From NCBI GenBank assembly GCA_020723225.1, contig DYJG01000235.1, forward strand, positions 1 through 5,124: 5,124 bases of DNA. Direction: 5' to 3'. The notes under the pieces were generated by a model. The model was not told where the DNA came from, did not search any database, and saw only the letters and a program-made list of their open reading frames with translations. The stretch comes from Desulfobacca acetoxidans (GTDB taxonomy: Bacteria; Desulfobacterota; Desulfobaccia; Desulfobaccales; 0-14-0-80-60-11). The stretch's first letter is position 1; each line of letters opens with the position of its first letter. Below are positions 1 to 4,072 of the stretch, piece after piece. The translations under genes and the position numbers were made by a program.

Positions 1-175
1 CGGCGGGAGCGGTCCCTTCGGTCGCCGACAGGCTGCGGCCGGCAGTTAGGAAAAAGAGGACCACCAGGCAGACGACCCCGGAGAAGACCGAGCCCCGGGA
101 CCGGCCGGAGGGAGGGAAAGGGCGCGCTGTTTTTGGAGATTTGGCCATCTTCCTCCGGAAACTTAAACTCGACAT
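1..175 (-). CDS. Exported or membrane-anchored protein, N-terminus only (runs off left edge)
   Basis: Only the first 49 to 58 codons are visible, and the frame is open to the left edge. From the ATG at 148 the protein begins MAKSPKTARPF, has a basic, proline-containing N-region, then a hydrophobic core (VFSGVVCLVVLFFLTA) and a small-residue stretch, GRSLSA, before TEGTAPA. This fits a Sec signal peptide with cleavage near SLSA, or an N-terminal membrane anchor. Two in-frame starts are possible: the ATG at 175 preceded by GGGGGACGA, and the ATG at 148 preceded by GGAGGAAG. The second has the better Shine-Dalgarno core but very tight spacing, so the start is undecided and the longer form is given. 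The gene begins 18 to 45 bases after the stop of the helicase gene on the same strand, so the two may be co-transcribed. Function cannot be told from this fragment. Confidence 0.6.
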   Translation of the reverse strand, partial: MSSLSFRRKMAKSPKTARPFPPSGRSRGSVFSGVVCLVVLFFLTAGRSLSATEGTAPA

Positions 176-193
176 TCGTCCCCCGGGATTCCC

Positions 194-3133
194 TTAGCGG
201 GTCTTTTTACGAAGGGGTCCGATCTCTGGAAACAATTGAGGTTGCACTTTCTGCCGCCGGGGGGCCGGCGGAGATTCATCCGCTCTTTGCAGTATATCCG
301 CATTGAGGGCCTGAACCAAGGGAGAAAGCCGGGTGCGTTTCTTCCTGCCCCAGAGGGTCCGGGTCCGGGCCCGGCTCAGGAAGACCTGCCGGGAAGCCCG
401 GGTCAGCCCTACATAAAAGAGGCGGTTTTCCTCCTCCGGGTCCCCCCGGCCTTCGCCTTCCGGTTCCCAGGGCAGGAGGCCCTCCTCGCAGCCGGCGATG
501 AAGACATAGGGAAATTCCAGGCCCTTGGCCGCGTGCAGGGTGAGGAGTTTCACTTTTTCCGCGGCCAGGTCCAGGCCGTCCAGTTCCGGCCCCACGCTTT
601 CCTTGGGGAGCAGGCAGGGGACGCCCGCGGCCGTGAGGCGGCGCTCCAGTTCCGGACCCAGGGCATGGAGGCGGTAGAGCACGGCCACGTCCCGGAATCC
701 GGCTTTCTCCTCGGGGTCCCGGCTCCGGAGTTTGTCGTCCTCCAGGGCCAGGTGGCTGAAGCCCCCCACCAGGTTTTCAATTTCCCGGGCAATGGCCTGG
801 GCTTCTGCGGCTTCCGTGGCCCGCTCCAGCAGGACCAGGGGTTGATCGCCGGATTGATGGGTCATTAGGCCGGGAGTGGCAGCCCCCGCCGCGGCCCGGA
901 CCTGCCGGGCCGCTTCCAGAATGGGCCGGGGCAGGCGGTAAGTCTCCTTAAAGTTAATGGTCACCGCAGCGGGCCAATCCTCCCGGAACTGGGAAAAATA
1001 CCGGGGGGAAGCCCCCCTGAAGCCGTAAATGGCCTGGTCCGGGTCGCCGATCACCATGATTTCCGCGCCGTCGCCGGCCAGGGTCCGGAAAAGGCGGTAT
1101 TGGGCCGCGTTCAAGTCCTGGTATTCATCCACCAGCAGATGGCGGCAGCGCCGCCGGCAGGCCTCCTGCAAACCGGAATCCCGGGTGAGCAGCAAGGTGG
1201 GCCGGGCGATTAAATCTTCGTAATCCCAAAGCCCTTCATTAAGGAGCGCGGCCTCATAATCTTTGAATGCCGCGGCCTCCGGTTCGTTAACTTCTTCCAG
1301 GTCTCCGGGGTATTGGAGATTTTGCTTCCACTGAATAATGCGGTCCTCCAGGGAGGGAGCCTTGACTTTATGCCGCTTGGCCGCCTGGCGGATTAATTCC
1401 CGCCTTTGCTCCTCCGGGACCACCTCCCGGAGCGTTTCCCGGTCCAGAAGCATTTGATGGCCCAGGGCGTGGAAGGTCTTGATGGTCAGGCGCTCGAGAC
1501 CCGGAAAATCCGGGAGCAGTTCCCGGATGCGGGTCTCCATTTCCCCCGCGGCCTGGCGGGTGAAGGTGAGGGCCAGGATTTCCTCCGGGGCTGCGCCCCG
1601 GCGGGCCAACAGGTGGGCCAGGCGGTGGGTCAAGGCCCGGGTCTTGCCGGTGCCCGGACCGGCCTGGACGATGAGGGGCGGGCCTTGATGCAGCACCGCT
1701 TGCCTTTGGGCCGGGTTCAGGCCGGCCAGCAGGGGGTCGGCGGGCATTTCCAGGGCGGGTTCGGAAACCTGGTAGCTGGGACTATCTTCGGGTTCGTCAG
1801 TTGGCGGCGCCGGAAGCGGCCGGGGGTTCTCGGCCTTCGGAGCCGGCCGGCTCCAGAAGGCCCCCTGGCCCGCCGCCTCCCGGCGCTCCTCCGGGGTGAA
1901 GAGGCGAATCTCCCCATAGACGCCGTCATAGCCCGGGGCGATATGGGCCTGGCCCCGGCGCATCTTGTCGATGCCGTAAGCCAGCAGGCCGCCTCCTTCC
2001 CGGGCCAGGTCGGAAATCGGCGCCCGGCGCAGGATCTCCAGCTCCGGACCCAGCTTCTCCAACAGGCGGAAATAAAGATGGGTCACTTTCTTGGCGCCGG
2101 GATTGACCTCCAGGGCCTGGCCCAGCACCTCCGGCAGGGGAATCAGGGACTCGAAGGGCCGGGCGCCGGCGGGCGGCTCTCCAGGCCGCCGGTCCGCCAG
2201 GTCCAGGACCCGGTGCATCACCCCGTAGGTCAAAGGCTTGTGGCAATGGGGACATCTGCCCCCCCAGGCCCGGGCTTCCTCCGGGGCCGCCCGCAGGTTG
2301 CAGGCCCGGTGGCCGTCCATATGGTACTTGCCTTCCTGGGGGAAAAACTCCAGGGTGCCGCCGAACCCTTCCTTGGTGCGCAAGGCCCGGGCCAGGTCCG
2401 GGAAAGTGGGCGGAACCTTGAAGATATTGGCTTCCCGGGCCAGTTTCGGGGGGGAGTGGGCGTCGGAGTTGGAGATCAGCAGAAACCGGTCCAGGGCGCT
2501 GACCCGCCAGTTCATGGCCGGATCGGAGGACAGACCGGTTTCCAGGGCGTGGATGTGGCCGGTATGCTCCTCGAAACATTCTTCCAGGGAATCGAAGCCG
2601 CTTTTGGCCCCCAACACCGAAAACCAGGGGGTCCAGATATGCGCGGGGACCACCAGGGATTCAGGGTCGATCTCCAGGGCCAGTTCCAGGACGAGTTTGG
2701 CGTCCAGCCCCAAAATAGGGCGGCCGTCGCTGGTGATGTTTCCCAGGCGGCCCAGGCGGGCTGAGAATTGTTGCGCCGCGTTCAGGCTAGGGAGCAATAG
2801 CAAGAGGTGAACCTTGCGGACCTGTCCCCCCTTTTTATAGATGGTGCTCACTTCCCCGGTGATCAGGAAACGCACCGGGGGCACCCGGTCCCACCGGGGG
2901 CCTCTGATTTTCAAGGGCAGGGCCAGGCCCGGTTTCAGCTCATAGACCCCGGGGGCCGCGGGCGTAAGCTTGGCCTCCAGCTCTTTGAGCCACTCCGGGT
3001 GGGTGCAATCGCCAGTGCCCACCACCTGCAACCCTTTATAACGGCCCCACAGGTCCAAGTGCTCCAGGTCCGCTTCCTTGCCGGTGGCCATGGAATAACG
3101 GGAGTGGATGTGCAGGTCGGCGATTACTTCCAT
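194..3133 (-). CDS. Endonuclease Q-like PHP nuclease fused to UvrD/PcrA-type SF1A helicase
   Basis: The 979-residue protein has two parts. Residues 1-412 match the EndoQ family (bacterial YqxK-like, TIGR00375 type), which nicks DNA 5' of deaminated bases such as uracil and hypoxanthine. Visible PHP metal ligands include H8 and H10 (DLHIHS), D42 and H45 (GDCTH), E94, H109, H165, and D224 with H226 (SNSDAHS). A zinc-ribbon-like motif follows (GHRAC at 274-278, CPHC at 294-297), then the EndoQ-typical end with PGYDGVYGEI at 400-409. A proline-rich linker spans about 413-468. Residues 470-950 are an SF1A helicase: Q-motif LNPAQRQAV (472), Walker A AGPGTGKT (491), TFTRQAAGEM (523), DEYQD (669), GDPDQAIYGFRGA (696), ETYR (730), TLHAAKGLEF (865) and EENRLFYVGLTRA (901). 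Domain 2B is missing. The ATG at 3133 is fixed by an in-frame TGA three codons upstream; it lacks a clear Shine-Dalgarno. A cytoplasmic DNA-repair role is inferred from the domains. Confidence 0.93.
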   Translation of the reverse strand: MEVIADLHIHSRYSMATGKEADLEHLDLWGRYKGLQVVGTGDCTHPEWLKELEAKLTPAAPGVYELKPGLALPLKIRGPRWDRVPPVRFLITGEVSTIYKKGGQVRKVHLLLLLPSLNAAQQFSARLGRLGNITSDGRPILGLDAKLVLELALEIDPESLVVPAHIWTPWFSVLGAKSGFDSLEECFEEHTGHIHALETGLSSDPAMNWRVSALDRFLLISNSDAHSPPKLAREANIFKVPPTFPDLARALRTKEGFGGTLEFFPQEGKYHMDGHRACNLRAAPEEARAWGGRCPHCHKPLTYGVMHRVLDLADRRPGEPPAGARPFESLIPLPEVLGQALEVNPGAKKVTHLYFRLLEKLGPELEILRRAPISDLAREGGGLLAYGIDKMRRGQAHIAPGYDGVYGEIRLFTPEERREAAGQGAFWSRPAPKAENPRPLPAPPTDEPEDSPSYQVSEPALEMPADPLLAGLNPAQRQAVLHQGPPLIVQAGPGTGKTRALTHRLAHLLARRGAAPEEILALTFTRQAAGEMETRIRELLPDFPGLERLTIKTFHALGHQMLLDRETLREVVPEEQRRELIRQAAKRHKVKAPSLEDRIIQWKQNLQYPGDLEEVNEPEAAAFKDYEAALLNEGLWDYEDLIARPTLLLTRDSGLQEACRRRCRHLLVDEYQDLNAAQYRLFRTLAGDGAEIMVIGDPDQAIYGFRGASPRYFSQFREDWPAAVTINFKETYRLPRPILEAARQVRAAAGAATPGLMTHQSGDQPLVLLERATEAAEAQAIAREIENLVGGFSHLALEDDKLRSRDPEEKAGFRDVAVLYRLHALGPELERRLTAAGVPCLLPKESVGPELDGLDLAAEKVKLLTLHAAKGLEFPYVFIAGCEEGLLPWEPEGEGRGDPEEENRLFYVGLTRASRQVFLSRARTRTLWGRKKRTRLSPLVQALNADILQRADESPPAPRRQKVQPQLFPEIGPLRKKTR

Positions 3134-3147
3134 GGGTTGTCAACTTA

Positions 3148-3264
3148 TCACAAAAGGAGTGGGCATGCCAGATGCGCCGCCGGTGCAGAAAAGATAGGCC
3201 TCACGCAAAGACGCAAAGGCGCAAACCGAGACGCAAATAAATAAGATTGAATTTTATCAGGCAT
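3148..3264 (-). CDS. Doubtful 38-codon leader ORF upstream of the helicase gene
   Basis: A short frame starts at an ATG (3264) three bases after a perfect AGGAGG and ends with TGA 14 bases before the helicase start. It begins MPDKIQSYLF and ends HLACPLLL. The helicase gene itself has no visible Shine-Dalgarno, so translation through this ORF followed by reinitiation is conceivable. Against this, much of the frame is the CGCAAA repeat read in reverse, the spacing from AGGAGG to ATG is short, and the peptide resembles no family I recognise. It is listed as a low-confidence candidate only. Confidence 0.15.
   Translation of the reverse strand: MPDKIQSYLFASRFAPLRLCVRPIFSAPAAHLACPLLL
3203..3237. 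repeat. Cluster of four CGCAAA short direct repeats
   Basis: CGCAAA occurs at 3204, 3212, 3220 and 3232. The first three copies are exactly 8 bases apart (units ACGCAAAG and GCGCAAA) and the fourth is 12 bases further on. Similar runs of ACGCAAAG-type units are a familiar dispersed intergenic sequence in many environmental bacterial genomes, so this is probably one copy of a genome-wide repeat family. That is from general memory and was not tested here. The copy is too short and its spacing too small for a CRISPR array. Confidence 0.6.
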
Positions 3265-3281
3265 AAGCCTCCTGAAAATTC
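3249..3281. repeat. Imperfect inverted repeat (hairpin)
   Basis: The outer arms GAATTTT (3249-3255) and AAAATTC (3275-3281) pair over 7 bp. An inner stem, AGGC (3259-3262) with GCCT (3267-3270), closes an ATAA loop, and a small asymmetric internal loop lies between the stems. On the plus strand it is followed by C-rich sequence, so it is not a standard rho-independent terminator. On the minus strand an AT-rich tail follows, but no upstream gene on that strand is visible for it to terminate. Confidence 0.4.
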
Positions 3282-3290
3282 CCCCGCTTC

Positions 3291-3306
3291 TCCCTGGACG
3301 CAGGGA
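3291..3306. repeat. Short perfect hairpin TCCCTG-GACG-CAGGGA
   Basis: Six-base arms, TCCCTG and CAGGGA, flank a GACG loop ten bases after the neighbouring inverted repeat. There is no T-tract on either side. It may be a structured part of an untranslated leader or an operator half-site pair; six paired bases could also arise by chance. Confidence 0.25.
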
Positions 3307-3457
3307 AAATGATGCTTACTTTTATATGGAAATAACCCCACCGTTAGCTTGAGGAATATTCCCGGCCCCGCTTGTTGAACCGCTGCTCCTAAAGTGAAGG
3401 TTAGGGGCATCTTGGTTTTGGGGCAATTCCTCGACAAAAGAAAAGGAGAAACAGATC

Positions 3458-3724
3458 ATGATCAAGGCAATCGGCGCAGTTTTAATGTCCGCGGTCTTTC
3501 TGGCGTTCATGTCGGGTGCGGGCCTGACCCAGGCGGCCAAGCCGGATCATCCCACCAAACCGGACCACCCCAAGACGGAACAAACCAAACCGGATCATCC
3601 CAAAGCCGACCCGACGAAGCCGGACCATCCCAAGGCCGATCCCACGAAGCCGGATCATCCCCAGGGGCAGAAGAAACCGGATCACCCAAAGTCGGATCAC
3701 CCAAAGGGGGAGCACCCGAAGTAA
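3458..3724 (+). CDS. Small exported Lys/Pro/Asp/His repeat protein (KPDHP repeats)
   Basis: The 88-residue protein has a Sec-type signal peptide (MIKAIGAVLM, hydrophobic core to about residue 23, likely cleavage near LTQAA at 23-27). A mature part of about 61 residues follows, made almost entirely of K, P, D, H, T and A. KPDHP occurs exactly six times, starting at residues 28, 34, 44, 54, 64 and 73, with SDHP and GEHP variants at the end. The central copies form a ten-residue period (KPDHPKADPT-like). The ATG at 3458 sits 9 bases after AAAAGGAG. No globular fold or cysteine is apparent, so the mature peptide is probably disordered and positively charged; eight histidines could bind metal ions, which is inference. 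It is a tandem paralog of the next gene: start and end sequences align, but position 21 is Ala where the paralog has the lipobox Cys. I do not recognise a named family. Confidence 0.85.
   Translation: MIKAIGAVLMSAVFLAFMSGAGLTQAAKPDHPTKPDHPKTEQTKPDHPKADPTKPDHPKADPTKPDHPQGQKKPDHPKSDHPKGEHPK
3539..3721 (+). repeat. Coding repeat tract: six KPDHP pentads, ten-residue period in the middle
   Basis: The tract encodes residues 28-88 of the exported repeat protein. Units from residue 34 to 63 are three 30-base repeats (3557-3586, 3587-3616, 3617-3646), and a fourth begins at 3647. Copies differ mainly at third codon positions (AAG or AAA, GAT or GAC, CAT or CAC, CCC or CCA) while the KPDHP peptide is unchanged. 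That supports real translation and selection on the peptide. Confidence 0.85.
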
Positions 3725-3737
3725 AATCTGTGATTTA

Positions 3738-3782
3738 ATTCGCGGCCTGGGAGCCCGGGAGAGCAGTTTCTAGGCCGCGAAT
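3738..3782 (+). promoter_or_regulatory. Strong intercistronic hairpin with perfect 11-bp arms
   Basis: The arms ATTCGCGGCCT (3738-3748) and AGGCCGCGAAT (3772-3782) are perfect inverse complements. As RNA, the stem can extend inward by about six further pairs if G-U pairs are allowed, leaving a loop near 3755-3765. It lies between the two paralogous small genes and ends only four bases before the AGGAGG ribosome-binding site (3787-3792). No U-tract follows, so it is more likely an RNA-stabilising, processing or partial attenuation element than a classical terminator. A DNA-binding site for a dimeric regulator is an alternative. Confidence 0.65.
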
Positions 3783-3801
3783 CTAAAGGAGGGCCCAGAA
3801 C

Positions 3802-4029
3802 ATGATCAAGGCTCTAGGGGCAGTGCTGATGTCGGGACTGTTATTGATGTTCCTATCGGGCTGCGGCCAGTCGGAACAGCCGCCCAAGGCGCCGCCGCCC
3901 GCAAAAACGGAACAACCAAAGCCTGAGCAGGCGAAGCCCGAGGCTCCCAAGGCAGAGAAACCGAAGGCGGAGCACCCGCAGCCGGGGCAGCAGAAACCGG
4001 ATCACCCGAAGCAGGAACACCCGAAGTAA
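3802..4029 (+). CDS. Small Lys/Pro/Gln-rich lipoprotein, paralog of the KPDHP protein
   Basis: This 75-residue predicted lipoprotein has a signal peptide, MIKALGAVLMSGLLLMF, ending in lipobox LSGC (18-21). Signal peptidase II should cut before Cys21, which would be lipidated; the next residue is Gly. The mature 55 residues are low in complexity, with about ten Lys, eight Gln, fifteen Pro and three His. They begin with PPKAPPP and KPEQAKPEAPKAEK-like units and end in KPDHPKQEHPK, closely matching the C-terminus of the upstream paralog. The start is supported by AAAGGAGG nine bases before the ATG, and the similarity between paralogs reaches back into this ribosome-binding region. It probably sits in the periplasm tethered to a membrane. 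The ATG lies 77 bases after the previous stop and the gene ends 43 bases before the transglutaminase-like gene, consistent with an operon. Function is unknown; a tether, metal-binding peptide or enzyme substrate is possible. Confidence 0.85.
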   Translation: MIKALGAVLMSGLLLMFLSGCGQSEQPPKAPPPAKTEQPKPEQAKPEAPKAEKPKAEHPQPGQQKPDHPKQEHPK

Positions 4030-4072
4030 GTCGCATCGTTTAACTTCGGCCTAAAACAATCAAGGAACCGCT

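Larger units (their letters stand above)
3134..3457. other. Divergent intergenic region, no established gene
   Basis: This 324-base stretch separates the minus-strand helicase gene from the plus-strand small-protein genes, so it should carry promoters for both. It is more AT-rich than its surroundings, especially at 3231-3360. It holds the CGCAAA repeat cluster, an imperfect inverted repeat (3249-3281), a short perfect hairpin (3291-3306) and a 10-bp palindrome GGAATATTCC (3353-3362). No pair of -35 and -10 boxes with proper spacing stood out on either strand, and no sigma-54 GG-N10-GC element was found. The only clear expression signal is the AAAAGGAG ribosome-binding site at 3441-3448 for the next gene. 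Confidence 0.7.

Noticed and set aside
236..868. Plus-strand open frame of 210 codons opposite the helicase C-terminus
   Set aside because: Same reason: the minus strand encodes helicase motifs V and VI here, and the plus-strand product has no family features or ribosome-binding site.
1406..2764. Long plus-strand open frame (452 codons) opposite the helicase gene
   Set aside because: It is an antisense shadow of a well-supported gene in GC-rich DNA. It is rich in Gly, Gln, Arg and Pro, shows no recognisable motif, and the opposite strand carries all the EndoQ and helicase motifs.
3138..3143. TTGACA on the minus strand as a -35 box
   Set aside because: It lies 4 bases before the helicase ATG, so the matching -10 box and start site would fall inside the coding sequence. 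It is also part of a small chance palindrome, GTTGTCAAC.
3201..3437. Minus-strand open frame of 78 codons in the intergenic region
   Set aside because: Its C-terminus is the CGCAAA repeat in translation, it has no recognisable domain, and it overlaps the leader of the plus-strand gene.
3539..3721. CRISPR-like or minisatellite array
   Set aside because: The repeats are in frame, vary synonymously and encode a continuous exported peptide. There are no unique spacers and no cas genes.
3394..3738. Alternative plus-strand frame of 114 codons through the repeat tract
   Set aside because: The frame at 3458 has a good ribosome-binding site, a signal peptide, and repeats conserved at peptide level with third-base variation. 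The alternative frame is open only because the 30-base repeat lacks stops in several frames.
3738..3782. Rho-independent terminator
   Set aside because: The stem is strong but no run of T follows; the next bases are the ribosome-binding site of the downstream gene.
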